Shown: piece after piece, positions 25,092-34,546 of the stretch
Layout: the number at the start of each line of letters is the position of its first letter
Position numbering within the stretch: the stretch's first letter is position 1
DNA from: Oscillospiraceae bacterium
Lineage (GTDB): Bacteria; Bacillota; Clostridia; UBA1212; SIG427
NCBI GenBank assembly: GCA_015069135.1
Contig: SVJE01000002.1
Span: 169,953-233,952, forward strand
Reading direction: 5' to 3'
DNA length: 64,000 nucleotides
Program-made: the position numbers and the translations under genes
The notes under the pieces: generated by a model
Database searches by the model: none
What the model saw: only the letters and a program-made list of their open reading frames with translations
Told to the model about the DNA's origin: nothing

Positions 25092-25838
25092 ATGTATCAG
25101 TACGAGTACAATTATCTTGAATACATTCTTGCACTGTGGAAGATATCACAAAAGATTAAAAAAAGAATAGAAGTTCTTCCTAAAGGACGTATAGATGTTC
25201 ATACAATTAGAGGATACAAGCAACTTTATCTGCACACATACGAAAATGGCAAACGTATAGTTAAGTATCTTTCTCCCGTAAGGGATGCTGAGCTGATAAA
25301 ACAAACAGAAAAAGGAAGAAAAGAAAAAATACAGCTAAAAAAACAATTAAAGTTTTGTGAAAGTGTTATAAAAAGAAATTTGCCGGTAGCTATAGAAATG
25401 ATAGAAAGTTTCAAGCCGACAGGCGAGGCATTTCCGCCATTTGATAGTCAGAAAAAAGAAAGACGGGACCAATTATCAATTCTTACTGACAGAGGCGAAA
25501 TGGTAAGGTCAAAATCAGAAAAGTTTATTGCCGACACATTATATAAATATAATTTAGATTACAGATATGAGCAAAAATTAGATTTGGATGGAATGTTGTT
25601 TCATCCGGATTTCACAATCATTAATCCACTGAACAACAATACTTATTATTGGGAACATCTTGGCTTGGATGATCCAAATTATTTAGTGGGTTGGGAAAAC
25701 AAGAAGAGGATATATAAAGAAAATGGAATTGAGATAGGTAATAATTTAATTATAACAACAGAAAAAGATAAAAACAGATTCAAAGAAATAACAGAGCAAA
25801 ACTTTACAATAAAAAGGTATAGGAACTTAATACAATAA
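25092..25838 (+). CDS. PD-(D/E)XK nuclease-like protein next to tRNA-Arg
   Basis: 248 residues from the ATG at 25092, with AAAGGAGG a few bases upstream; a longer frame through the tRNA gene is rejected. The N-terminal 60 residues look helical; residues about 60-115 are a lysine-rich helix. The C-terminal half shows restriction-nuclease fold motifs: VRSKSEKFIADTLYK (conserved Glu), then GMLFHPDFTIINP (the PD-type Asp) and YYWEHLGL (Glu, with H-L-G where the E-x-K Lys would be). Such proteins occur as orphan defence or phage genes, yet no methylase or helicase is nearby. Its substrate is unknown. It ends at a shared terminator. Confidence 0.65.
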   Translation: MYQYEYNYLEYILALWKISQKIKKRIEVLPKGRIDVHTIRGYKQLYLHTYENGKRIVKYLSPVRDAELIKQTEKGRKEKIQLKKQLKFCESVIKRNLPVAIEMIESFKPTGEAFPPFDSQKKERRDQLSILTDRGEMVRSKSEKFIADTLYKYNLDYRYEQKLDLDGMLFHPDFTIINPLNNNTYYWEHLGLDDPNYLVGWENKKRIYKENGIEIGNNLIITTEKDKNRFKEITEQNFTIKRYRNLIQ

Positions 25839-25844
25839 ATAAAA

Positions 25845-25867
25845 CCCTGCTGTTGCAGGGCTTTATT
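25845..25867. terminator. Bidirectional terminator between nuclease gene and bioY
   Basis: CCCTGC/GCAGGG (25845-25850 with 25855-25860) with a 4-base loop is followed by CTTTATT on one strand and TTTTATTTA on the other. It serves the convergent nuclease gene and bioY. Confidence 0.75.
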
Positions 25868-25893
25868 ACGGGACCAAATTGATAAACTAAAAA

Positions 25894-26445
25894 TCAAAGC
25901 AACTTTTTAAGCACAATTGCTCTTAATGGATAAGCTATCAATCCTGCCAGGAAAATTTTTACACATTCAAAAGTGATAAAAGGTGTAAATCCGCTTTTTA
26001 TGGCTTCCATAAAAGTAAAATTGCCGAAAATAATTAACCACATAGAACCGATGAAACAACAGCAAGCTACACCGGCTATCATGCCTACGAAGTAAAGATA
26101 AGCATTTTTAGGATTTCTGTCTACTATAAGTCCGGTAACAGCTGTAAGTGCCAGAAAGCCTATCAAATATCCCCCGGTCCGTCCGGCAAACTGCATATAT
26201 CCACCGGCCCAGTTTGCAAAAACAGGCAAACCTAAGGCTCCTAACAGTAAATACAGGATAACCGAAATGAGACTTCTTTTAAAGCCAATAACTGCAGCTG
26301 TAAGACAAATAATGCCGGTTGCAGCGGTGACAGGAATAGCTGCTTGCCACTCAAAAAACATAGGAGCCACCAGGCATATAGCTGCAGTGAAAAGTGCAAT
26401 ATAAATCAAATCTTTAAAACTAAAAACCTTTTTAGATCTTGCCAT
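25894..26445 (-). CDS. bioY: Biotin transporter BioY
   Basis: BioY is the substrate-binding membrane subunit of an energy-coupling-factor (ECF) biotin transporter. The 183 residues form about six helices; the segment GGYMQFAGRTGGYLIGFLALTAVTGLIVD is the diagnostic BioY motif around residues 75-105. The start at 26445 has GGAG 9 bases upstream; a longer frame begins with TTG inside the aminopeptidase end and is rejected. No ECF ATPase genes are in the window, so it depends on shared modules elsewhere. It lies 2 bases after the aminopeptidase stop, so it is probably transcribed with it. Confidence 0.93.
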   Translation of the reverse strand: MARSKKVFSFKDLIYIALFTAAICLVAPMFFEWQAAIPVTAATGIICLTAAVIGFKRSLISVILYLLLGALGLPVFANWAGGYMQFAGRTGGYLIGFLALTAVTGLIVDRNPKNAYLYFVGMIAGVACCCFIGSMWLIIFGNFTFMEAIKSGFTPFITFECVKIFLAGLIAYPLRAIVLKKLL

Positions 26446-26447
26446 AA

Positions 26448-27677
26448 TTAAAAACTCCAATTTCCGTTTTCGAATATTTTAAATTCCTTGCCGTCTTTAT
26501 CATAACCGGTAATGTTCATATCTTCAGAACCAATCATAAAGTCCACATGGATAATAGAGTCATTAACACCCTTTGCAACACATTCTTCCAGACTTAACTT
26601 TTCATAGCCGGGAATAACATTGTTAAAGCCGGCACCCAAAGCCAGGTGACAGCTGGCATTTTCATCAAAAAGAGTTTCGTAGAAAAGAATTCCTGTTTCC
26701 TTAATAGGGGAAGTCTTAGGAATAAGCGCAACCTCTCCCAAATATCCTGCCGTTTCGTCAGAAGCAATCATGTCGCGTAAAATGTCCTCGCCTTTTTCAG
26801 CCTTAACATCCACAGCTTTACCGTCCTTAAAAGTAACACTGAAGTTTTCAATAAGCTGTCCTCTGTAAGAAAGAGGCATGGTTGAAACTACAGTACCCTC
26901 AGCACATCCCTTCATAGGAGTGGTAAAAATTTCTTCGGAAGGCATATTGGGGTTATACGCTACACCGGACTGAGTTGTTTCTTCGCCACCCATCCACAAA
27001 AAGTCAGGGTTCATACCCACGGTAAAATCAGTTCCGTTACTGCTATTGAAAACCAATTTGTCCAACTTCATGGAATTAAGCTTCTGATAGCGGGCTTTTA
27101 AATTTTTATTGTGAGCATCCCATTCAGCAATTGGATCATTATCTTTGTTAACGCGGACAGTCTGTAAAATAGCATCCCATAATTTGTTTACAGCTTCGGA
27201 CTTTTTAAGTTCAGGGAATACCTTTTTAGCCCACTTTGGTGAAGGTACCGCCGCAATTACCCACTGTTGTTTTCCATCATATTGATCCATGTAAATTTTT
27301 CTTACTTTCTTTCTGGCAACAGTAGCTTTTTGTAGCTTTTCTTTATTAACACCTGCTAAACCGTCAGGATCTTCAGAAAGAATAAAAATTGTAGCAGGAA
27401 GTTCATCAACTATTACCTGATGTTTTTCTCTTCTCCATTGAGGGACCTTACAAAGTTGGGTGATAGTTTCACCTCTGTATATAATTTTCTCGAGTTCCTG
27501 ACAGGACCAGTCTACATCTACCCATTTGGCTCCGGCTTTATAACACTGTTGTGCAAGTGAACAAACAAAATCCTGCTGGTCAACAGCAGCATAAATAACT
27601 ACGCCCTGACCTTTCTGGACATTGGCACCTTTTTCTACCACAAGACGGGCATATTTTTTCAAAAGTGTTTTATTCAT
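26448..27677 (-). CDS. M29 family aminopeptidase (AmpS/PepS type)
   Basis: A 409-residue metallopeptidase that removes N-terminal residues from peptides. The N-terminal domain (MNKTLLKKYARLVVEKGANVQKGQ) and the C-terminal catalytic segments match family M29: NMPSEEIFTTP (metal Glu), the ENFSV segment, LGEVALIP (Glu), FYETLFDENASCHLALG (Glu and His), and IIHVDFMIGS (His, Asp). These supply the two cobalt or zinc ions. It is cytosolic: no signal peptide. It precedes bioY with two bases between, divergent from the polysaccharide deacetylase gene. Confidence 0.92.
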   Translation of the reverse strand: MNKTLLKKYARLVVEKGANVQKGQGVVIYAAVDQQDFVCSLAQQCYKAGAKWVDVDWSCQELEKIIYRGETITQLCKVPQWRREKHQVIVDELPATIFILSEDPDGLAGVNKEKLQKATVARKKVRKIYMDQYDGKQQWVIAAVPSPKWAKKVFPELKKSEAVNKLWDAILQTVRVNKDNDPIAEWDAHNKNLKARYQKLNSMKLDKLVFNSSNGTDFTVGMNPDFLWMGGEETTQSGVAYNPNMPSEEIFTTPMKGCAEGTVVSTMPLSYRGQLIENFSVTFKDGKAVDVKAEKGEDILRDMIASDETAGYLGEVALIPKTSPIKETGILFYETLFDENASCHLALGAGFNNVIPGYEKLSLEECVAKGVNDSIIHVDFMIGSEDMNITGYDKDGKEFKIFENGNWSF

Positions 27678-27819
27678 AGTACAATCTCCTTAATGCTTAT
27701 TATATAGTATTATAGCACATAATAACAAAAGGGAAGCACTTTATTTTTTCCTCAGAACATTGTATAATAAAGTACGTGATTTTTTATGGATAACAGGAAC
27801 AAAGCAAAGGAGATTCATT

Positions 27820-29334
27820 ATGTCTGTTCTACACATAATAGAAATTATTATTTTTATTGCTGCGTCCTTCGGAATATATAAATTGTTTAAAGCAAAAAAA
27901 TATCAGATACCGACATGTTTGGCAGTAATTACATTGTTGTTTTTGATATTGTTATTTCAATTTGTATTTTTGCCGGGACACAGTGGACCTTCTATATCTT
28001 TTAAGGGTGGAGATCACCTTACTTTAGAAGTCGGTACAAACTATGATGTAAATTCAGTTATTGCAACTGATGGTCTTAGTGATATTACAGATTTACTTAA
28101 AGCTGATAGTACACCGGATACAACAAAAACAGGTGAATATACAATTAGGTACACATTGGAGTATAAAGGTGATGTGTATTACAAAGATCGTGTGGTTTCC
28201 GTTGTGGATACCACAGCTCCTGTCATTGAGTTGAAAGAGAAAACTGCATTCTTGGCAATGGATAATTATGATGGTGATATTACTGCCAATGTACAGGTGG
28301 AAACAGAACAGCAAAAAGACGGAAAATACCTTCTTACATATACTGTTTCTGATTCATCAGGAAATAAGACTACTGCAACAAGAACAGTAGAGACTTTAGA
28401 CACAGAAGCTCCTGTAATAGAACTTAACGGTAATAAGATAAAAGTTATAATGGTTGGAGAAACATACAAAGATGAAGGTGTTAAAGCTATTGACAACATG
28501 GATGGTGACGTTTCTTCAAGAGTTCAGTCTGACTGTGGAGGAAGTTTTAAATCAGATGTTGCGGGAATATATAAAATTCAGTACACAGCAGAAGACAGCA
28601 GCGGAAACAAATCAACTGCTACCAGAACAGTTCATGTCCTGAATAAAATAGGATATGATTCAAGTCTTTGGAAGACCCCGGATGGTAAAGGAGTTGTGTA
28701 TCTTACTTTTGACGATGGTCCAAGTGAAGTAACCATTAAGAATCTAGACATCTTAAAACAGTATGGTGTGAAAGCTACTTTCTTTATTGTAAATCACAAC
28801 TATAATGAAAGTACAAAGCCAATTATAAAGAGAATTATTGAAGAAGGTCACACATTGGCGCTTCATGACGGTAATAACCATGACTACGACAAGACCTACG
28901 GAAGCAAGACTTCTTATCTCGAAGGCATAAACAGACTTCACGACCAGGTTTTGGCAGACTTTGGATATGATGCAAGGATTATAAGATTCCCGGGTGGAGC
29001 ATCTAATCAGGTAAGTAAAAAGCCATCTCCGGGCTTAATGGGTACATTACCGAAACTTATGTTGGATAACGGATATCTTTACTATGACTGGAACGTAGAC
29101 AGTACAGATGCTACTACAACAAACGCAAAAGATCCTGTGGCAATATATAACAATGTAACAAAAGGGTTAAAGCAGGGTAGAATAAATGTTGTGCTGATGC
29201 ACGATATAAAGAGTAAAACAGCTACAAATGAAGCATTGGATGATATTATAAAATACGGTATTGACAATGGTTACAATTTTGCAGCAATAACAGAAGATAC
29301 ACCTTTAGTATGTCACAATGCAACAAACGTTTAA
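27820..29334 (+). CDS. Membrane-anchored polysaccharide deacetylase with Ig-like domains
   Basis: 504 residues from ATG 27820 (AAAGGAG 8 bases upstream; a frame from 27760 is rejected). Two N-terminal helices are followed by two or three DUF5011-type Ig-like domains (about 60-275; D..PVIEL.G and VDTTAPVIEL patterns) and a NodB-type deacetylase domain (about 285-500) with TFDDGPS (catalytic Asp), GHTLALHDGNNHDYDKTY and RIIRFPGGA. The metal-binding His pair is H-D-G-N-N-H, one residue longer than the usual HxxxH. The enzyme should remove N-acetyl groups from wall or surface glycan. It is followed 18 bases later by the sugar transferase gene. Confidence 0.87.
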   Translation: MSVLHIIEIIIFIAASFGIYKLFKAKKYQIPTCLAVITLLFLILLFQFVFLPGHSGPSISFKGGDHLTLEVGTNYDVNSVIATDGLSDITDLLKADSTPDTTKTGEYTIRYTLEYKGDVYYKDRVVSVVDTTAPVIELKEKTAFLAMDNYDGDITANVQVETEQQKDGKYLLTYTVSDSSGNKTTATRTVETLDTEAPVIELNGNKIKVIMVGETYKDEGVKAIDNMDGDVSSRVQSDCGGSFKSDVAGIYKIQYTAEDSSGNKSTATRTVHVLNKIGYDSSLWKTPDGKGVVYLTFDDGPSEVTIKNLDILKQYGVKATFFIVNHNYNESTKPIIKRIIEEGHTLALHDGNNHDYDKTYGSKTSYLEGINRLHDQVLADFGYDARIIRFPGGASNQVSKKPSPGLMGTLPKLMLDNGYLYYDWNVDSTDATTTNAKDPVAIYNNVTKGLKQGRINVVLMHDIKSKTATNEALDDIIKYGIDNGYNFAAITEDTPLVCHNATNV

Positions 29335-29352
29335 CAGATGAGGAGCTTTGAT

Positions 29353-30777
29353 ATGCAAGAAAGAACAAAGAAAAACAAGGACCAGTATAAGAAGACGTTG
29401 AATTTTATAGCCACAGTGGTTTTAGTAGCAGTTTATACAGGTATTTTCGCATATATGTGGTTTTCATATTATAACAACAAAGAAATTGCATGGGGCTTTC
29501 ATACCAGAGGTAACTGGTTGCTTTTAGCGATTTATGTAATATTGATTATAATCATTTCAAGAGTATACAACGCATTTGCAGTAAACCTTAAAAAGGCCGG
29601 AGATGTTATTTATTCACAGGCTCTTTCTATGGCATGTGTAAATGTAATTACATATTTCCAGATTAGCTTGCTGGCAAGAGAAATGCTGAATGTAATACCA
29701 TTTGTTATCATGATGGTTGCAGATTTGCTCTTTGTCTCTCTATGGACACTTGCATTCCATAAACTTTTCAAAAAGTTGTACCCTCCGCATAACTTGCTTA
29801 TGGTTTACGGAAGTCGTCTTGTTGAAAGTTTTTCAAAGAAGGTTGCAGCAAGAAAGGACAGATATCGTATCGGTCGTTTTATGCACATAAGTGAAGGTGT
29901 TGAGGAAATCTGTAAAGTGATTCCTGAATATGAGGGTGTGGTAATTTGTGATGTTACCAGTAAGGAAAGAAACAGAATTCTTAAATATTGTTTCGAAAAA
30001 TCTATAAGAAGTTATACAGTTCCTAAAATTTCAGATATTTTAATCAGAGGTGCGGAAGACATTCATATGTTCGATTCTCCGTTACTTCTTAACAGAAACA
30101 TAGGACTTACATTCGGAGAAAGACTTCTTAAGAGACTTCTTGATCTTGTAATTGTAATACCGATTACTATAGTTGCTCTTCCTTTTATGGGAATTACAGC
30201 TCTTTTTATAAAACTATACGATGGTGGCCCTGTAATTTATAAACAAGAAAGACTTACAGAGGGCGGTAAGACATTTAACGTATACAAATTCAGAAGCATG
30301 ATTGTTGATGCCGAAAAAGACGGCAAAGCAAGATTGGCTGCTGAAAAAGACGACAGAATTACACCAGTAGGTAAAATAATTCGTAAAATAAGAATGGACG
30401 AGCTTCCTCAGCTTTTCAATATTCTTTTTGGACAGATGTCTTTTGTAGGTCCAAGACCTGAAAGACCTTCTATTGCAGATGAATATCAGAAAGAAATGCC
30501 TGAATTCAAATACAGAACAAAGGTTAAAGCCGGACTTACAGGTTATGCCCAGGTGTTAGGTAAGTACAACACAACACCTTACGACAAATTGAAGCTCGAC
30601 CTTACCTATATTACAAACTACTCAATACTTTTAGATATAAAACTTATATTTATGACAGTTAAGATTTTGTTTGAGTCTGAAAGTACAGAAGGCTTTGAGG
30701 ATAATTCAATTCCTTCGGCGGGGGGAGTAGAAACACAAAAAGAGGAAAAAACAGAAAGTGACGACAGAAATGAGTAA
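29353..30777 (+). CDS. Undecaprenyl-phosphate sugar phosphotransferase (WbaP-like)
   Basis: This enzyme transfers a sugar 1-phosphate onto undecaprenyl phosphate, the first step of exopolysaccharide or capsule synthesis. The 474 residues show about four N-terminal membrane helices, a nucleotide-binding-like middle part, then a fifth helix and the catalytic bacterial sugar transferase domain (about 250-450): YKQERLTEGGKTFNVYKFRSM, RMDELPQLFNILFGQMSFVG and PRPERP. ATG at 29353 is preferred over one 15 bases upstream because AGGAG then has proper spacing. No other glycosyltransferase genes follow; instead a fucosidase gene overlaps the end. Confidence 0.92.
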   Translation: MQERTKKNKDQYKKTLNFIATVVLVAVYTGIFAYMWFSYYNNKEIAWGFHTRGNWLLLAIYVILIIIISRVYNAFAVNLKKAGDVIYSQALSMACVNVITYFQISLLAREMLNVIPFVIMMVADLLFVSLWTLAFHKLFKKLYPPHNLLMVYGSRLVESFSKKVAARKDRYRIGRFMHISEGVEEICKVIPEYEGVVICDVTSKERNRILKYCFEKSIRSYTVPKISDILIRGAEDIHMFDSPLLLNRNIGLTFGERLLKRLLDLVIVIPITIVALPFMGITALFIKLYDGGPVIYKQERLTEGGKTFNVYKFRSMIVDAEKDGKARLAAEKDDRITPVGKIIRKIRMDELPQLFNILFGQMSFVGPRPERPSIADEYQKEMPEFKYRTKVKAGLTGYAQVLGKYNTTPYDKLKLDLTYITNYSILLDIKLIFMTVKILFESESTEGFEDNSIPSAGGVETQKEEKTESDDRNE

Positions 30778-33061
30778 AGACACATTCAATATATTCTTTA
30801 ATAAACCTGCAGAGTGTTGGACCGAAGCCTTTCCTTTAGGAAACGGACATTTAGGTGCAATGGTTTACGGCCACCCCTTAAAAGAGGTAATCAAGCTTAA
30901 TCATGACACCCTTTGGACAGGTCATCCAGTAGATGATAACAACTACGGAAGTTATAAATTTTTTAAGGAAGCACAGGCTCTTGCCATGGAAGGCAAACTG
31001 TGGGAAGCTCAGAGAATAATTGAAACAAAGTGTCAGGCTACCTGGAGTCACATGTATCTGCCTTTAGGGGATATCGAGATAGATTTCAAAGGTAATAAAG
31101 GTGAAAATTACAGCAGAAATCTTAACTTAAAAGATTCATTGGCCACTGTAAAATACGACAAAACAAATATAGAGTACTTTATTTCAAATCCGCACAAAGT
31201 TATGGCAGTAAAAATCGAAAGCGAAGAAACTTTAGATTTTACCATTGGTTTTACCTGTCCATTAATGTGCCAAGTTAAATCAGAGGGCAACAGAATTTTA
31301 GCAGACGGTGAGTGCCCTGGAGACTGCCACACCAACGAACAGGTTTATCACACACAGCCACTTCAGTATGGGGAGCAGCCTGAAGAGAAAGGCGTACCTT
31401 TCAGAATGGCAGCTGACATTTTACCGGGTGAAGGAAAATGCGTAGCGGAGTATGGTAAAATATCAGTTTCCGGTACAAATAAAGCTATAATATTTATTTC
31501 AGTAGAAACAGGTTTCAACGGATATGACAAAGCACCTCAGGTAGAGGGTAAGGAGTACAAGAATGCCTGCCTCGCTAATTTAGAAAAAGCAGAGGCTATG
31601 TCTTTTGATGAAATTAAGGAAATTCACATTTTAGATGTAAGAAGTATTTTTGACAGAGTAAACCTTGATTTAGGAAGCAATAACAAGGAAAATGTACCAA
31701 CACCGGAGCGTCTTATTAAGAAAGAAGCAGGGGAAGAGGATAAAGGTCTTTATACACTTTTCTATAACTTCGGAAGATATTTAGCTATTGCAGGTTCCAG
31801 AGAAGGATCTCAGGCAATGAACCTTCAGGGAATATGGAATCAGCTTATTGATCCACCTTGGAGAAGTAATTATACAACTAATATAAATACTGAAATGAAT
31901 TACTGGCCTATGCTTATGTGTAATATGGCAGAGCTTAATATGCCTTTAGTGGAGATGATTAAAGATCTTTGCGAAAAGGGTAAGACTACTGCTAAAGAGC
32001 ATTATGGAGCAAGAGGTTTTGCTGTTCATCACAATGTAGACCTTTGGAGACATACTGTGCCGGTTGGCGTAAACTTTTCAGAATACAGTGCGGAATGGTC
32101 CTTTTGGTATATGTGCGGTGGCTGGATGGCAAGACATTTATATGAGCATTATTATTACACAATGGATAAGGATTTTGCTCTTAGTACAGCTATTCCGGTA
32201 ATGAAGGAAGCCTGTCTTTTCTGCATTGACATGATGATAGAGGATAAGGATGGTTATTTAATCATAGGACCTTCTACATCACCTGAAAATGTTTTCTGGT
32301 ATCAGGACAACAGAATTGCAGTGTCCCAGACAACTACAATGACAATGTCTATTGCAAAAGATGTGCTTACTAACTTTGTGAAAATAGCAGAAGACTTAGG
32401 GCAGGAGCCGGAGCTGGTGGCTGAAATAAAAGACATTTTACCCAAATTGTTACCTTTTAAGATTACAAGCGACGGAAGACTTCAGGAGTGGTATGAAGAG
32501 GTGCCTGAAATAGAGCCTAACCACAGACATATTTCACATCTTTACGGTCTTCATCCTGCAAGACTTATTACGCCGGTAGAAACACCGGAACTGACAGAAG
32601 CCTGCATTAAATCATTGGAAATGCGAGGAGATGAAGGTACCGGCTGGTCTTTAGGATGGAAGATAAATGTCTGGGCAAGATTGTTAGATGGTAATCATGC
32701 GCTTAAGCTTTTAGACAGACAGCTTCATCCTGTAGAGGAAAAGGATGATCTTAAGAGAATCGGCGGTACATATCCAAATCTTATGGATGCACATCCACCA
32801 TTCCAGATTGATGGAAACTTTGGTGCTGTAAGCGGAATTACGGAAATGCTTATGCAGTCCTATGATGGTAAAATTTATATTTTACCGGCTTTACCGGAGG
32901 CCTGGAAGAAAGGATCAGTAAAGGGTTTGAAAGCCTGGGGTAACATCACTGTGAATATTGAATGGGATAATGGCGAATTAAGTAATTTTGAGCTTTTGGG
33001 AGATACTTCTAAAGTAAAAGTTTGTTATAAAGGTCAAGAGTTGAAAACAGAGGGAAAATAA
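30770..33061 (+). CDS. Glycoside hydrolase family 95 (alpha-L-fucosidase type)
   Basis: GH95 enzymes remove terminal alpha-1,2-linked L-fucose or L-galactose, for example from host mucins or plant xyloglucan. The 763-residue protein has the family's N-terminal beta domain (FNKPAECWTEAFPLGNGHLGAMVYG), a helical barrel (SLNTEMNYWPML-like INTEMNYWPMLMCNMAEL, SAEWSFWYMCGGWMARHLYEHY) and a C-terminal beta domain. No signal peptide is visible, so it works inside the cell on imported sugars. The ATG at 30770 overlaps the sugar transferase stop by 8 bp; the ribosome site is weak. It overlaps the DUF1846 gene by one base. Confidence 0.9.
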   Translation: MSKDTFNIFFNKPAECWTEAFPLGNGHLGAMVYGHPLKEVIKLNHDTLWTGHPVDDNNYGSYKFFKEAQALAMEGKLWEAQRIIETKCQATWSHMYLPLGDIEIDFKGNKGENYSRNLNLKDSLATVKYDKTNIEYFISNPHKVMAVKIESEETLDFTIGFTCPLMCQVKSEGNRILADGECPGDCHTNEQVYHTQPLQYGEQPEEKGVPFRMAADILPGEGKCVAEYGKISVSGTNKAIIFISVETGFNGYDKAPQVEGKEYKNACLANLEKAEAMSFDEIKEIHILDVRSIFDRVNLDLGSNNKENVPTPERLIKKEAGEEDKGLYTLFYNFGRYLAIAGSREGSQAMNLQGIWNQLIDPPWRSNYTTNINTEMNYWPMLMCNMAELNMPLVEMIKDLCEKGKTTAKEHYGARGFAVHHNVDLWRHTVPVGVNFSEYSAEWSFWYMCGGWMARHLYEHYYYTMDKDFALSTAIPVMKEACLFCIDMMIEDKDGYLIIGPSTSPENVFWYQDNRIAVSQTTTMTMSIAKDVLTNFVKIAEDLGQEPELVAEIKDILPKLLPFKITSDGRLQEWYEEVPEIEPNHRHISHLYGLHPARLITPVETPELTEACIKSLEMRGDEGTGWSLGWKINVWARLLDGNHALKLLDRQLHPVEEKDDLKRIGGTYPNLMDAHPPFQIDGNFGAVSGITEMLMQSYDGKIYILPALPEAWKKGSVKGLKAWGNITVNIEWDNGELSNFELLGDTSKVKVCYKGQELKTEGK

Positions 33062-34545
33062 TGAAAACAGGTTTTGATAATAAGTTATATATACAGAAAC
33101 AGACGGAGCATATTAAGCAGCGTATTAACCAGTTCCAGGGTAAGCTTTATCTTGAGTTTGGCGGCAAGCTTTTTGACGATCACCATGCAGCAAGAGTTTT
33201 ACCGGGCTTTGCTGCTGACGGAAAGTTGAGACTTCTCCAGGAATTTAAGGATATGGCTGAGATTATTCTTTGTATCAATGCTAAAGACATTGAAAAGAAT
33301 AAGGTGAGAGCTGACCTGGGAATTACTTACGACATGGAATGTTGCCGTCTTATTGATAAGTTCCGTGAAATGGGACTTTATATCAACAGCGTAGTTATTA
33401 CTCAGTACGGCGGACAGGAGTCTGCTGCAGCTTTTAGTAAGAAGCTGGAAATGAGAGATGTAAAAACATATTTCCATTATCCTATTGCCGGTTATCCTGC
33501 AAACATTGATTTGATTGTAAGTGACGAGGGATACGGTAAAAATGACTATGTGGAAACTACCAAACCTTTGGTGGTAGTTACTGCTCCCGGACCCTGTAGT
33601 GGTAAGCTCGCAACTTGCTTGTCTCAGCTTTATCACGAGTATAAAAGAGGTGTAAGTGCAGGTTATGCTAAGTTTGAGACATTTCCTATATGGAATCTGC
33701 CTCTTAAGCATCCTGTTAACCTGGCGTATGAGTCTGCTACAGCGGACCTTAATGATGTTAACATGATTGACCCTTATCACCTGGAAGCTTATGGAGAAAT
33801 GACTACAAACTACAATAGAGATATTGAAGCTTTTCCTGTTGTACGTACTATTCTCAACAAGATTATGGATGGTAAAGGTGTATACAAATCACCTACGGAC
33901 ATGGGTGTTAACATGGCAGGTTATGCTATTGTTGACGATAAGGCAGTAAGAGCTGCTGCTTCCCAGGAGATTATTCGTCGTTACTATAAAGCATGCTGTG
34001 ATTGTAAGCTTGGTAATGCTAAGCAGACCACTGCAGATAAATGTGAGCTGGTCATGAATCAGCTGGACTTGAAAGCAGAAGATAGGCCTGTAATAAAGGC
34101 GTCTTTGGATAAGGCTTTGGCAACAGGTGTTACAAGTATTGCAATGGAACTTCCGGATGGACATATTATTACGGGTAAGACATCTAACCTTATGACAGCG
34201 GCTTCAAGTTTAATACTTAATTCTTTGAAGCATTTGGCAAACCTTCCTGATGAATTGTTACTTTTAGCACCTAGCGTTTTAGAGCCTATTACAGCCCTTA
34301 AGAATAATCTTTCTAACGACACAAATTATTTGCTTACATTAGAAGACGTTTTAATTGCTTTAAGTGTTTGTGGTGCTACTTCTGACTTTGCCAATAAGGC
34401 TTTATCTCATTTAGGTTCCTTAAAGGGTTGTGAAGCCCATGCCAGCAGTATGATTACATCAGGAGAGGAACAGTTTATTAAGAGTTTGGGAATACACCTT
34501 ACTTGTGAGCCTGAATTCCCTAACAGTGAGTTATACTTTGCGTAA
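33061..34545 (+). CDS. DUF1846 domain protein
   Basis: A 494-residue protein that matches DUF1846, an uncharacterised family common in Clostridia and Lactobacillales with a P-loop-like fold. Diagnostic stretches are KLYLEFGGKLFDDHHAARVLPGF at about 25-47, the middle part RDVKTYFHYP and VVTAPGPCSGKLATCLSQLYHE, a nucleotide-loop-like segment at about 170-190. Function unknown; the fold has been linked to nucleotide or folate-like ligand binding only by inference. The start codon shares a base with the GH95 stop (TAATG), so the two are translationally coupled. The lipoprotein gene follows after one base. Confidence 0.9.
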   Translation: MKTGFDNKLYIQKQTEHIKQRINQFQGKLYLEFGGKLFDDHHAARVLPGFAADGKLRLLQEFKDMAEIILCINAKDIEKNKVRADLGITYDMECCRLIDKFREMGLYINSVVITQYGGQESAAAFSKKLEMRDVKTYFHYPIAGYPANIDLIVSDEGYGKNDYVETTKPLVVVTAPGPCSGKLATCLSQLYHEYKRGVSAGYAKFETFPIWNLPLKHPVNLAYESATADLNDVNMIDPYHLEAYGEMTTNYNRDIEAFPVVRTILNKIMDGKGVYKSPTDMGVNMAGYAIVDDKAVRAAASQEIIRRYYKACCDCKLGNAKQTTADKCELVMNQLDLKAEDRPVIKASLDKALATGVTSIAMELPDGHIITGKTSNLMTAASSLILNSLKHLANLPDELLLLAPSVLEPITALKNNLSNDTNYLLTLEDVLIALSVCGATSDFANKALSHLGSLKGCEAHASSMITSGEEQFIKSLGIHLTCEPEFPNSELYFA

Positions 34546-34546
34546 G

